DNA of 64,000 nt, from the NCBI RefSeq assembly GCF_900111825.1, contig NZ_FOJM01000006.1:62001-126000 (forward strand), in the 5' to 3' direction. This document shows, piece after piece, positions 17,935 to 28,448 of the stretch. Origin of the DNA: Pedobacter suwonensis. GTDB taxonomy: Bacteria > Bacteroidota > Bacteroidia > Sphingobacteriales > Sphingobacteriaceae. How positions within the stretch are numbered: the stretch's first letter is position 1; each line of letters opens with the position of its first letter. A program made the translations under genes and the position numbers. A model generated the notes under the pieces. The model was not told where the DNA came from. It saw only the letters and a program-made list of their open reading frames with translations, and did not search any database.

Positions 17935-19104
17935 ATGAAAAAAATCATTCTACTAGTGTTGCTTGGTTGTACGCAATTGATGTATGCCCAGGAAAATTTA
18001 AATTTTGGCCGTCAGAAAGAAATTATATCACCGCAGATGAATACTGATGGTACCGTAACTTTTCGGCTTAAAGCACCAAATGCCAGGAAGGTAGAAATAC
18101 AGGGGGATTTTTTGGTTTCGAACGGAAACATGCCGCCCACGCAGGAAATGAAATTAGGAACAGATAGTGTTTGGTCATATACATCGGTGGTTTTACCCTC
18201 AGAACTTTATAGCTACAGTTTTATTGTTGATGGTTTGAAGATCCGGGATCCAAACAATGTTTATCTGATCAGAGATGTATCATCTGTTGTCAATGTGTTC
18301 TTAGTGGGAAATGGCAAGGCAGATTTATATACGGTTAAAGATGTACCGCATGGAACAGTGGCAAAACGTTGGTATCAATCTGCTGGGCTCAAAACGAGTC
18401 GCCGACTTACTGTTTATACACCTCCGGGTTATGAGGCGTCAAAAGGACGTTATCCTGTTTTATACCTCTTACATGGCGTTGGGGGAGATGAAGAAGCCTG
18501 GATGCAACTCGGCAGAGCTTCTCAGATTTTAGATAACCTCATCGCTTCCGGTAAGGCCAGGCCGATGATTGTGGTAATGGCTAATGGCCACACCAGTAAC
18601 ACCGCTGCACCGGGAGAATCATCAAAAGGACTCTATAAACCAATTATGATGACGCCCGATGTTTTTAATGGTGATATGGAATCCTATTTTAAAGAAATTA
18701 TCGATTTTACAGAGAAAAACTATCGTACTGGTAAAGAGCAGCATGATCGGGCCATTGCGGGTTTATCAATGGGAGGATTTCACTCCCTCTATATATCGGC
18801 CAATTATCCTAAAACTTTTGGTTATGTCGGTTTATTTTCTCCGGCGATATTGCCGCCGGCTAGTGCAGTAAATGCTATCTACAAAGATTTGGATCTGAAG
18901 CTTGAAGCGCAAAAGAAAAATGGCTACGACTTATATTGGATTGCGATAGGCAAAACGGATTTCTTATATAAAACTGTAAGTGAGTTCAGAAAGAAGCTCG
19001 ATGGAATCGGCCTCAAATATGATTATAAAGAAAGTGAAGGTGGGCATACCTGGGTTAACTGGAGGGACTACTTATCAGAATTTATACCGATGTTGTTTAA
19101 ATAA
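17935..19104 (+). CDS. Secreted esterase (CE1/esterase D-like) with N-terminal E-set domain
   Basis: 389 residues. An N-terminal signal peptide MKKIILLVLLGCTQLMYAQ can be read as a lipoprotein signal (LLGC) or cleaved after YAQ. Residues about 30-125 look like an E-set/CBM48-like domain (VTFRLKAPNARKVEIQGDF). Residues about 140-389 are an alpha/beta hydrolase with YLLHGVGGDEEAW, nucleophile elbow GLSMGG (Ser278) and catalytic His in GGHTW (His371). This architecture is known from xylan/ferulate or carbohydrate esterases. The substrate is not evident. The start was moved to the ATG before the signal peptide. Confidence 0.88.
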   Translation: MKKIILLVLLGCTQLMYAQENLNFGRQKEIISPQMNTDGTVTFRLKAPNARKVEIQGDFLVSNGNMPPTQEMKLGTDSVWSYTSVVLPSELYSYSFIVDGLKIRDPNNVYLIRDVSSVVNVFLVGNGKADLYTVKDVPHGTVAKRWYQSAGLKTSRRLTVYTPPGYEASKGRYPVLYLLHGVGGDEEAWMQLGRASQILDNLIASGKARPMIVVMANGHTSNTAAPGESSKGLYKPIMMTPDVFNGDMESYFKEIIDFTEKNYRTGKEQHDRAIAGLSMGGFHSLYISANYPKTFGYVGLFSPAILPPASAVNAIYKDLDLKLEAQKKNGYDLYWIAIGKTDFLYKTVSEFRKKLDGIGLKYDYKESEGGHTWVNWRDYLSEFIPMLFK

Positions 19105-19117
19105 TTCCTATCAAAGT

Positions 19118-19154
19118 AAAAAGGCCTTCAAATTTTAAATTTGAAAGCCTTTTT
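19118..19154. terminator. Bidirectional terminator between the esterase gene and dapA
   Basis: Long hairpin: left arm AAAAAGGC-C-TTCAAATTT (19118-19135), right arm AAATTTGAA-A-GCCTTTTT (19137-19154), with one mismatch. It has A- and T-runs at both ends and so serves both converging genes. Confidence 0.85.
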
Positions 19155-19172
19155 GCTCATCTGATTATGCGA

Positions 19173-20060
19173 TTAAACCGTTTGATTTATTTTATCAAGT
19201 TCAGCATTAATTGCTTTTTCTAACATTGAAGAAGCTTTAACCAATGGTAACCTAACCGTATCGCCACAAACACCTAAATGTCTTAGTGCCGCTTTTATCC
19301 CAGCCGGATTACCTTCTGCAAAAGCCAAACGGGTGAATTCTATTAACGCTAAATGAGCAGGCAGGGCTGTTCTGTAGTCGCCGGCTAAACAAAGGTTTAC
19401 CATATCAGAAAATTGCTTAGGTAAAGCGTTTCCGATCACTGAAATAATACCTGCAGCACCTAATGCGATCATCGGCAAAGTAACCGGATCATCTCCTGAA
19501 ATTAAAAGAAAATCTGCAGGCTTGTCTCTCATAATCTGGTTAAATTGATCAAAACTTCCTGACGCTTCTTTAGTTGCAATAATGTTTTTAAAATCGTGAG
19601 CCAGTCTGCATGTGGTTTCCGGACTCATATTACTTCCCGTACGCCCTGGTACATTGTATAAGATTAAATCTAAAGGAGAAATTTCAGCCAAATGTTTATA
19701 GTGCTGATAAATGCCTTCCTGAGTAGGTTTGTTGTAATAAGGACTCACGGATAAAATAGCGCTATAACCCGCAGTATCAAATGATTTAATGTCTTCAGCA
19801 ACAGCTAACGTATCATTTCCGCCAATACCAGCAACCAATGGTAACCTGTTATTGTTAATTTCAGCAGTATAGGCCCACACCTTCTTCTTCTCGTCCTTGG
19901 TCATTGTAGCGGTTTCGCCGGTTGTACCTAAAGAAACGAGGTAATCTATCCCTCCTTCTGTCAAATGATTAATCAGGTTTTTTAAGCCATTATAATCAAC
20001 TGATCCATCTGTGTTGAAAGGCGTAACCAACGCTACACCAGTACCCTGAAATTTGTTCAT
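19173..20060 (-). CDS. dapA: 4-hydroxy-tetrahydrodipicolinate synthase
   Basis: Class I aldolase-fold enzyme condensing pyruvate with aspartate semialdehyde in the lysine/diaminopimelate pathway, which supplies the substrate of the MurE encoded upstream. 295 residues with GTTGET (45-50), YNVPGRTG (135-142, Tyr135) and the Schiff-base lysine in ATKEASG (Lys164). The start is the ATG at 20060 (MNKFQGTG), as in homologues; an open frame extends 13 codons upstream without support. Confidence 0.97.
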   Translation of the reverse strand: MNKFQGTGVALVTPFNTDGSVDYNGLKNLINHLTEGGIDYLVSLGTTGETATMTKDEKKKVWAYTAEINNNRLPLVAGIGGNDTLAVAEDIKSFDTAGYSAILSVSPYYNKPTQEGIYQHYKHLAEISPLDLILYNVPGRTGSNMSPETTCRLAHDFKNIIATKEASGSFDQFNQIMRDKPADFLLISGDDPVTLPMIALGAAGIISVIGNALPKQFSDMVNLCLAGDYRTALPAHLALIEFTRLAFAEGNPAGIKAALRHLGVCGDTVRLPLVKASSMLEKAINAELDKINQTV

Positions 20061-20124
20061 TATATATTTAATTATTATTCTCCAATCACGAAGCCGCAAA
20101 GGAACGAAGTGTTTTTATTTTGGG

Positions 20125-20380
20125 TTATAAATAGCCATTTATTACCCGCTTAATTCCATCTTTTATGTTTGCCACCTTAAAATTGATTTACAATCTGATA
20201 ATTTTAAATAGGTAATGGTTTGTGCCGGATGTATCTCATTTAAAGCTTACTGCTTTAATTTCTACCACAATTTTTTGCCCTGCTAAAATATCAATCCTAT
20301 AATTACAGTTAGTTAATACCCCCGGTATATACGGGAAGTTTTAATTGCCGTAAAACCTGCATTCCTGCATTTTCCAATTC
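20125..20380 (-). pseudogene. Decayed GxxExxY-family gene
   Basis: No intact frame exists, but on the minus strand successive frames read ELENAGMQVLRQLKLPVYTG, then after a frameshift CNYRIDILAGQKIVVEIKAV, then after another EIHPAQTITYLKLSDCKSIL, and finally KDGIKRVINGYL with a stop. These follow, in order, the conserved blocks of GxxExxY proteins (RLDILV..VIVELKAV; hxAQhhsYLKhTG; ....GIKR). At least three frameshifts and several in-frame stops are present and the N-terminal GxxExxY block itself is gone. GxxExxY proteins have no settled function; this copy is dead. Confidence 0.8.
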
Positions 20381-20404
20381 GTAAATCAAACCTTATGGTC
20401 AATT

Positions 20405-22447
<2,043 letters not shown>

Positions 22448-23947
22448 TTAATATTTTAGTTGTAAAAGCTGTAAGTCTACTTTCTTGCTAAAAAGCCCCA
22501 TGCGCTCAACAAATGGAATAACGAAGCTATTATTTAACCAGCTAATTGATTCTGTATTGGCATAGTAAGAACTTTTGATATCATCTTTTGGGATTAGATT
22601 GATCTTGTTGATTGTACCCGATCCTAAATCCATTTCAGCATAAATGGTAGCAACAGAACCTCCATCTGATTGATTGGCCAGGATGCGAAGCGTATTTTGT
22701 GTTTGGTCGAATGCCACATCCGAGCCTTCTCCCATACTACGGCTTAAGTAGGTGCGCGGTAGAAATTGGTGATAAAGCGGTTTCATCTGTGCGTCATATG
22801 CATTCATCAATACTGATCCTTCGGATGTAAAGGAGCCATGGCTGCTTGAAACACTGTATTTTGGAGAAATAGTTACCAGAAGTGTATTGTTGTATTCTGA
22901 AATATGTCTGATGTTTAAATACTTAATATCGGAAAAATCAAGGTTGTCGAATTTCTTATTGGCTGGTACAAAAGATTTTTGTAGTTCCTTAATATGTGCC
23001 TTATCAAATACTTCCTTAGTTGAGGTAAAGCTTCCATTATTAAAATCGATTCTAGCAATTAAAGTAGCTCGTTCCTTATTGGTATTTTTATAAAATATTC
23101 CAATATAACTGATTAATGGCTTTTTACTACTTGCAAAGGTAATTGACGAAACATCATCCTGGTTAATAGCATCAACAGGAATACTCACAGTTTTGAGTGG
23201 GCTGGGGTTGCTGCTCAGGTAAATAGCCACATTACATTTACCTTTTGAAGCATCTACCGTACTGATGATAAAGCTCCCGTCATCACCGCAAGATGCTTTC
23301 CAGGTATCTCCATCTGGCATATCCGGTTCCATTTTTTGTATTTGTTCCAGCCTATCATTAAAATCTATTACCGTATAACTTTGAGATTCGTTAAAGTCTT
23401 TGTCCATTTTCAATGCGGTGAAGAAGCCTACAACAGGTAATCCGATGTGAACCTTGCGTTTTAAGCTAGTTAATCTCGTCGCCATCTTAAAATAAGCGCC
23501 GTCTTCAGAAAAAAAGAATTCAGGCATTTCTACAAAATCCTTACTTCCATCATAAATGATCTTTTCTGAGATCATTTTCCCCGTTTTTTCCTCTAAAAGA
23601 TAGGCTTTGAACTGATTGGAAAAACTTTTGAAATAACTGCGATCTGCTGCAGCAATAACCATAATATTATTTTTAAACTTTCCGATGGCCATTGGAAAAC
23701 CTGATAGTTCTGTTATCCATTTTTGAGTTAATTTATCATCAACGGTAACTACAGCGAAGTCAGCTTTGGGAACATCAACAATCATGGCAACGGAATTACC
23801 CGATAAGTCCACTTTCGAGCCATACCTACTATCATAAGATGCTCTGACATTCCATGTTGGTTTTTTAATAACGTTAATCTGCTGTTGGGTAAAGGCGTTG
23901 AACTGCACAAAGATGAGCAGTAAGGAGAACATTAGTTTATTTTTCAT
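22448..23947 (-). CDS. Exported protein of unknown function
   Basis: 499 residues. It has a signal peptide (MKNKLMFSLLLIFVQFNAFTQ, cleavage likely after FTQ). The rest is soluble and beta-rich with short repeating strand-turn elements (for example KFKNNIMVIAAADRSYFKS and NTLRILANQSDGGSVATIYA), which could be a beta-propeller-like fold. I recognise no catalytic motif or named family. It stands between ligA (30 bases downstream) and the ACP-phosphodiesterase-like gene (37 bases upstream), all on the same strand. Confidence 0.75.
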   Translation of the reverse strand: MKNKLMFSLLLIFVQFNAFTQQQINVIKKPTWNVRASYDSRYGSKVDLSGNSVAMIVDVPKADFAVVTVDDKLTQKWITELSGFPMAIGKFKNNIMVIAAADRSYFKSFSNQFKAYLLEEKTGKMISEKIIYDGSKDFVEMPEFFFSEDGAYFKMATRLTSLKRKVHIGLPVVGFFTALKMDKDFNESQSYTVIDFNDRLEQIQKMEPDMPDGDTWKASCGDDGSFIISTVDASKGKCNVAIYLSSNPSPLKTVSIPVDAINQDDVSSITFASSKKPLISYIGIFYKNTNKERATLIARIDFNNGSFTSTKEVFDKAHIKELQKSFVPANKKFDNLDFSDIKYLNIRHISEYNNTLLVTISPKYSVSSSHGSFTSEGSVLMNAYDAQMKPLYHQFLPRTYLSRSMGEGSDVAFDQTQNTLRILANQSDGGSVATIYAEMDLGSGTINKINLIPKDDIKSSYYANTESISWLNNSFVIPFVERMGLFSKKVDLQLLQLKY

Positions 23948-23984
23948 TTAAATTATTTGGTTTTTTCCAAATATATCAAAATAA

Positions 23985-24659
23985 TCAAATCAGTTTTTTC
24001 TCAATCTCCTCAAAAATCTCCATAAAATCTTTTTGTAAAACCGCTTTGAAAATGCCCAGTTCTAAAGTGAGCAGATTTAACTGCCTTTCACTTAATGTTT
24101 CTGGCCAAACACGCATACAGATTCTGTTTAGGGCATAACTGATATTCTCAAGTTTTTGATAACTCAACAGGTATTTACTGCTGATGAATTTTGTTAAAAA
24201 ACCAAAAAATATTTCCGGATTTTTTAGTTTACAGTGTTCCAGAAAATCGCTTAATGAATCTTTTTTTACCTTTTCAAGCTTATCATAAAAATGGTTTACC
24301 TGGATGAGGTTCTGTTCAACCAGTAAATGGTCTAGCAATAACTCCAGGCCTATATGGGCAAGAAAAGATGGGCGCACTGCTGTGTCTTCTACAATCGGCT
24401 TAATGAGTTGCTTAAGTGCGGTGGTTTTCTCCAGGAAAAAGGCAGAAGAATGAAAGAGCAGGTCGACCGCTAAATGCCTTTTCCAGCCCATAAGCAGGCT
24501 TTCTTCGTCAGGATTGCCTTTAAACAGGAATTCATTTTTCTGTGGATATAAATTTGCTTCTTTTGAAGCATTTTTAATCAGATCAGGTAAAACCGTTCCC
24601 ATTACCACATAGGCATCATCACTTGTCCGGTCGAAATAATAATGGGATAAAAAGTTCAT
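23985..24659 (-). CDS. Acyl carrier protein phosphodiesterase-like (AcpH family) protein
   Basis: 224 residues starting MNFLSHYYFDR, which resembles the MNFLAHLYLS start of AcpH/DUF479 proteins, followed by VMGTVLPDLIK and a helical, His/Asp-containing core (GWKRHLAVDLLFHSSAFF; HIGLELLLDHLLVEQN) consistent with the HD-like fold of the family. AcpH removes the phosphopantetheine arm from acyl carrier protein. Identity is only moderate by eye, so the activity is inferred. Divergent from tyrS. Confidence 0.65.
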   Translation of the reverse strand: MNFLSHYYFDRTSDDAYVVMGTVLPDLIKNASKEANLYPQKNEFLFKGNPDEESLLMGWKRHLAVDLLFHSSAFFLEKTTALKQLIKPIVEDTAVRPSFLAHIGLELLLDHLLVEQNLIQVNHFYDKLEKVKKDSLSDFLEHCKLKNPEIFFGFLTKFISSKYLLSYQKLENISYALNRICMRVWPETLSERQLNLLTLELGIFKAVLQKDFMEIFEEIEKKLI

Positions 24660-24771
24660 TTCGCAAGGTAATGTTTTCCGGCAGGCTTGTAAAGAGCAGA
24701 TAGTAAAATGTTGGTCAGGATACGGTGCTGCAAAAAATCAGTTGCGATAACTCGTTTACAAAACCAACTAA

Positions 24772-24804
24772 TTTGCTTTAAACTAAGCTAAAATTTTATC
24801 TTTG
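24772..24804 (+). promoter_or_regulatory. Bacteroidota-type promoter of tyrS
   Basis: -33 element TTTG (24772-24775) and -7 element TATCTTTG (24797-24804) separated by 21 bases, fitting the Bacteroidota consensus TTTG/TAnnTTTG. Transcription should begin near 24811, about 20 bases before the tyrS ATG. Confidence 0.75.
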
Positions 24805-24831
24805 CACGCACATTATTAAAGTGTTTGTACA

Positions 24832-26118
24832 ATGACGAATTTTGTTGAAGAGTTAAGATGGCGTGGCATGCTGCATGATATTATGCCGAATACGGAGGAA
24901 AAGTTAAACGAAGGTATGACTTCTGGTTATATCGGTTTCGATCCTACTGCAGATTCGTTGCATGTTGGCCACTTAACACAGATCATGACACTGATTCATT
25001 TTCAAAATGCCGGGCACAAGCCATTTGCTTTGGTTGGTGGTGCTACCGGTATGGTGGGCGATCCATCCGGTAAATCTGATGAACGTAATCTTCAAACACC
25101 TGAGATGATTGAGCATAACCTGAAAGGGATGAAAAAGCAATTGGCTAAATTCTTAAAATTTGAAGAAGGCGGAAATGGTGCCGTAATGGTTAACAATGCT
25201 GATTGGTTTAAGGATATGAACCTTTTTACTTTTATCAGGGATGTAGGTAAACACATTACCGTAAATTACATGATGGCGAAAGATAGCGTAAAAAGACGTT
25301 TGGAAGGCGATTCAGGCCTGTCTTTTACCGAATTTTGTTACCAATTGATTCAAGGGTACGATTTCTATCACTTGTGGAAAAACGAAAACTGTCTGGTGCA
25401 AATGGGCGGATCTGATCAGTGGGGAAACATTGTTACCGGTACAGAGCTGATCAGAAGAAAAGATGGCGGAACTGCTTATGCCATTACTACACAATTAATT
25501 AAAAAAGCTGATGGAACTAAGTTTGGTAAAACCGAAAGCGGTGCCGTTTGGCTTGATCCGGAGAAAACTTCTCCATATAAATTCTACCAGTTTTGGTTAA
25601 ATGCATCAGATGATGATGTGAAAAAATGGATCCGGATTTTTACGCTGAAAAATAAGGAAGAAATAGAAGCCTTGGAAAAGGAACATGATGCTGCACCACA
25701 TTTGCGTATCCTTCAAAAAGCTTTGGCTGAGGATATTACTGTTAAAACCCACTCGGTAGAAGCTTTGGAAGCCGCTATTAAAACATCTGAGTTTTTATTT
25801 GGTAATGGTTCGTTAGAATTCTTAAAAACATTAACTGAAAATCAGGTATTGGAAATGTTTGAGGGCATTCCGCAGTTTAATATATCCAAATCTGATTTAG
25901 CTGAAGGAATTGATGCAGCCACTTTACTTGCAGAAAAAACCAAGGTATTCCCTTCCAAAGGCGAAACCAAGAAACTGATCCAGGGCGGAGGTGTTTCTGT
26001 AAATAAAGAAAAAGTAGCGGATGTAATGCAGGTGTTTAGTACTGAACATTTGATCAACGATCAATTTATTGTGGTACAAAAAGGCAGAAGAAACTACTTC
26101 CTTTTAATCGCAGACTAA
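24832..26118 (+). CDS. tyrS: Tyrosyl-tRNA synthetase
   Basis: Class I aminoacyl-tRNA synthetase. 428 residues: HVGH (44-47, HIGH motif), [17 protein letters not shown], tyrosine-binding [11 protein letters not shown] and [13 protein letters not shown] (230-234, KMSKS equivalent) and a C-terminal S4 RNA-binding domain (about 365-428, [13 protein letters not shown]). Full length and intact, with a clear own promoter. Confidence 0.98.
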   Translation: MTNFVEELRWRGMLHDIMPNTEEKLNEGMTSGYIGFDPTADSLHVGHLTQIMTLIHFQNAGHKPFALVGGATGMVGDPSGKSDERNLQTPEMIEHNLKGMKKQLAKFLKFEEGGNGAVMVNNADWFKDMNLFTFIRDVGKHITVNYMMAKDSVKRRLEGDSGLSFTEFCYQLIQGYDFYHLWKNENCLVQMGGSDQWGNIVTGTELIRRKDGGTAYAITTQLIKKADGTKFGKTESGAVWLDPEKTSPYKFYQFWLNASDDDVKKWIRIFTLKNKEEIEALEKEHDAAPHLRILQKALAEDITVKTHSVEALEAAIKTSEFLFGNGSLEFLKTLTENQVLEMFEGIPQFNISKSDLAEGIDAATLLAEKTKVFPSKGETKKLIQGGGVSVNKEKVADVMQVFSTEHLINDQFIVVQKGRRNYFLLIAD

Positions 26119-26125
26119 TATTTGC

Positions 26126-26158
26126 AAGCCCAATGAAAATCCTCATTTCATTGGGCTT
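26126..26158 (+). terminator. Hairpin after tyrS
   Basis: Perfect 13-bp stem AAGCCCAATGAAA (26126-26138) / TTTCATTGGGCTT (26146-26158) with a 7-base loop. The T-run after it is poor, so termination may be partial. Between it and 26320 I see no gene. Confidence 0.6.
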
Positions 26159-26320
26159 GAATTTAAATTGAAAAGACGACTCGCCCCAGAGCGCTTCTGT
26201 TAAGCCATTTTGCTCTTGAATTAATAACAACGACTAAGACGTTTTTGATTATTAATTGAATACCATCAATCTCAGTATGCCGTTGCTATTTGTAATACAA
26301 ACCGGGGGGCGGTTAGATCG

Positions 26321-26497
26321 CTAATTAAATACGTGAAATTTATTTAAACATTTAAAGCATACATAACGTTTAACGGGCAACCATGGCATCAGTGTCTTAA
26401 ATATAAAACTCCTGGGTATTCTGTAGGTTTCGGGATTCTTACATTTTTTACAGGGAGGGCAGTTTAAAGCATCAGATAATTCTTTAGGCGATGTCAT
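26321..26497 (-). CDS. Small zinc-ribbon protein
   Basis: 58 residues starting MTSPKELSDALNCPPCKKC. Two metal-binding Cys pairs, C13-x2-C16-x2-C19 and C47-x2-C50 (YVCFKCLNKF), are separated by about 28 residues, a zinc-ribbon spacing. Residues 24-46 are hydrophobic/basic (YRIPRSFIFKTLMPWLPVKR), not a clear membrane helix. Function unknown. It lies 90 bases behind the CobW-type GTPase on the same strand and could belong to the zinc locus. The start is the ATG at 26497 rather than an upstream frame extension. Confidence 0.65.
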   Translation of the reverse strand: MTSPKELSDALNCPPCKKCKNPETYRIPRSFIFKTLMPWLPVKRYVCFKCLNKFHVFN

Positions 26498-26586
26498 AAT
26501 ACGAATAGTTGTTTGGGAGCTCAAATTTACCAAATAAAAAGCATTTTGTATTATAAAACTGATAATTTTATTCTTTTAAGGAATAT

Positions 26587-27798
26587 TTATGCGTGTTGAA
26601 AGAGTACATTCTCAAACGGGTTCGTAAAACCATTACCTGTCTGGTAATCTTTAATTTCACTGTCATTTAACAAACAGGTACTTAATGATTTTTTCAATTC
26701 TTCATTATCCATTTCCTGCCCGATAAAAACCAGTTCGTTTTTACGGTCTCCAAAATCTTTATCCCATTCAGCATCAATTTCTATTTTGTTTTCCAGGTAG
26801 TCCACGTATTGCTCACGCTCACGCTGTTGCATACTTGCCCACCAAACCCCAGCCAGATCGATGCGTAAAGAGCCACCTGCTTGCGAGAAATTAATAGCTT
26901 GGTTTGGCATGGCCGCTAAATAGAAAATTCCCTTTGAACGGATAATATTCTGTGGAAATTCCTTGTTAAGATAATGCCATAACCTTTCAGGGTGAAAAGG
27001 TTTTTTAGAATGGAATACAGTCGAACTTATCCCGTATTCTTCAGTTTCCGGTTGATGGATTTCTTCCAGTTCTTTTTTCCATCCAGCTCCATCTGATGCC
27101 GATTCAAAATCAAATAAACCAGTATTTAAAATTAAAGCCGGGTTTATTTCTCCAAAAAGGGTGTGGTATATTTTAGCCGTTGGGTTAAGTTTTGCAATTA
27201 ATGCCTTTAATACTTTAAGGTCGGTGTCGCTTACCAGATCGGTTTTATTTAATAAAATTACATTGGCAAACTCAATCTGGTCGGTAAGCAGGTTTACAAT
27301 AGTACGTTTGTCTGCCAAGTCATCCACCATCTTCCGGTCGGTAAGTTTGTCTGCCGAACCAAAATCCCGATAAAAGTTAAAAGCGTCCACAACCGTTACC
27401 ATCGTATCTAACCGGCTAAATCTGCTGAGGTCTATACCTGAAGCTTCATCAATAAATGAAAACGTTTGCGCTACCGGGATGGGTTCGGATATTCCGGTGC
27501 TTTCAATCAGCAGGTAATCGAACCGGTTTTCTTTTGCCAATCTTTCTACTTCAATCATCAGGTCTTCGCGCAGGGTGCAGCAGATACAGCCATTGCTCAT
27601 TTCTACCAGTTTCTCATCCATCTTAGACAAGGTGTGCTGATTTTTAACCAAAGCGGCGTCAACGTTTACCTCACTCATATCATTTACGATAACGGCTACC
27701 TTTAAATCCTGCTTGTTTCTCAATATGGCGTTAAGAAGCGTTGTCTTTCCGCTACCTAAAAAACCGCTTAATACGGTTACGGGTAATTTCTTTATCAT
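26587..27798 (-). CDS. CobW/COG0523-type G3E GTPase, probable zinc metallochaperone
   Basis: 403 residues. P-loop GFLGSGKTT (12-20), the COG0523 metal motif CICC (71-74), ESTGISEP, GTP-specificity motif LLNKTDLV (about 198-205) and a C-terminal CobW_C domain (about 270-390). Members of this family under Zur control deliver zinc to enzymes during starvation; others serve cobalamin or nitrile hydratase, but no such genes are present. The divergent Zur-like boxes and the Fur-family gene nearby favour zinc. The ATG at 27798 is preferred to a frame extension through the operator. Confidence 0.92.
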   Translation of the reverse strand: MIKKLPVTVLSGFLGSGKTTLLNAILRNKQDLKVAVIVNDMSEVNVDAALVKNQHTLSKMDEKLVEMSNGCICCTLREDLMIEVERLAKENRFDYLLIESTGISEPIPVAQTFSFIDEASGIDLSRFSRLDTMVTVVDAFNFYRDFGSADKLTDRKMVDDLADKRTIVNLLTDQIEFANVILLNKTDLVSDTDLKVLKALIAKLNPTAKIYHTLFGEINPALILNTGLFDFESASDGAGWKKELEEIHQPETEEYGISSTVFHSKKPFHPERLWHYLNKEFPQNIIRSKGIFYLAAMPNQAINFSQAGGSLRIDLAGVWWASMQQREREQYVDYLENKIEIDAEWDKDFGDRKNELVFIGQEMDNEELKKSLSTCLLNDSEIKDYQTGNGFTNPFENVLFQHA

Positions 27799-27803
27799 TT
27801 TAA

Positions 27804-27818
27804 TGCAATTATGTTGCA
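27804..27818. promoter_or_regulatory. Zur/Fur-type box 1 (cobW side)
   Basis: TGCAATTATGTTGCA, a 7-1-7 inverted repeat (TGCAA/TTGCA arms, 5-base spacer). It overlaps the downstream edge of the cobW -7 element and the expected transcription start, an ideal repressor position. Confidence 0.6.
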
Positions 27819-27846
27819 AATATAATATGTATTATTTCAAATGCAA
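27817..27846 (-). promoter_or_regulatory. Promoter of the CobW gene
   Basis: On the minus strand: -33 TTG (27844-27846) and -7 TATATTTG (27817-27824) with a 19-base spacer. Both ends are covered by the two TGCAA-N5-TTGC boxes, so bound repressor would block it fully. Confidence 0.7.
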
Positions 27847-27856
27847 CTAAATTGCT
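27842..27856. promoter_or_regulatory. Zur/Fur-type box 2 (MerC-operon side)
   Basis: TGCAACTAAATTGCT, inverted repeat GCAA-N5-TTGC, 38 bases centre-to-centre from box 1. It covers the cobW -33 element and ends 2 bases before the -7 element of the opposite promoter. Confidence 0.6.
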
Positions 27857-27858
27857 TT

Positions 27859-27866
27859 TATATTTG
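27859..27866 (+). promoter_or_regulatory. -7 element of the MerC-like/ABC operon
   Basis: TATATTTG, a perfect TAnnTTTG box 18 bases before the ATG of the MerC-like gene. No convincing -33 TTG is seen at the usual distance. Confidence 0.6.
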
Positions 27867-27884
27867 GCCATAAATTTTTATGGA

Positions 27885-28277
27885 ATGAAACAAAGGAGCT
27901 ACAAAATCAACCTTGACCGTATCGGCATTACAGCCTCAACATTGTGTGCCATACATTGTGCTGCATTGCCGTTTTTAATTACCGTTTTACCTTTATGGGG
28001 CATGGGTTTTTTAGCTAATGAAGCCGTGGAGATTACTATGATTGCATTTTCACTGATCATTGGTATTTGGAGTTTAAGTGCTGCATATCGCAAACAGCAT
28101 TGCCGCATAACACCAATTCTGGTATTGATTACCGGCTTTGCCTGTATCGCTTTTGGGCATTTTTCGGGTATTGAATTGTTAGAACCCGTCTTAATCCCTA
28201 TTGGTGGCCTTACCGTCGCCGCTGCCCATTACATTAATTTACGAATGCTTAAATCCTATCCATTGGGGCATCGATAA
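27885..28277 (+). CDS. MerC-domain membrane protein
   Basis: 130 residues with four hydrophobic segments (about 25-45, 50-70, 80-97, 100-120) and the MerC-type Cys/His motif STLCAIHCAALPFL (Cys21, His24, Cys25). MerC proteins move mercury or other thiophilic metals across the inner membrane. No other mer gene is present and the operon looks zinc-regulated, so zinc or another divalent metal is a better guess than mercury. First gene of the operon; the next start is 12 bases after its stop. Confidence 0.8.
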   Translation: MKQRSYKINLDRIGITASTLCAIHCAALPFLITVLPLWGMGFLANEAVEITMIAFSLIIGIWSLSAAYRKQHCRITPILVLITGFACIAFGHFSGIELLEPVLIPIGGLTVAAAHYINLRMLKSYPLGHR

Positions 28278-28289
28278 TCAATTATACCA

Positions 28290-28448
28290 ATGAAATATAA
28301 AATCTTCTTTATCACCGCATTATTCTTTATTTCAGTGTTAAGCCCTGCTTGTAAACACGGCAAAAACGATGGGATAGCACTTTACAGGCGTTATGCAATA
28401 AAAAATCTGGTTATTAAAAAAGTGCAAAAAGTAGTTCGTCATGATTAG
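28290..28448 (+). CDS. Tiny exported protein, probable lipoprotein
   Basis: 52 residues. A signal peptide (MKYKIFFITALFFISVLSPAC) ends in a loose lipobox with Cys21. The mature part is only about 31 residues and basic (KHGKNDG..LYRRYAIKNLVIKK). It overlaps the following ABC ATPase gene by 8 bases, which supports translation. I know no named family. It could be a periplasmic accessory of the ABC transporter. Confidence 0.6.
   Translation: MKYKIFFITALFFISVLSPACKHGKNDGIALYRRYAIKNLVIKKVQKVVRHD

Noticed and set aside
27885..28277. Mercury-resistance call for the MerC-domain protein
   Set aside because: No merR, merT, merP or merA nearby; the surrounding operon and operators point to another divalent metal.
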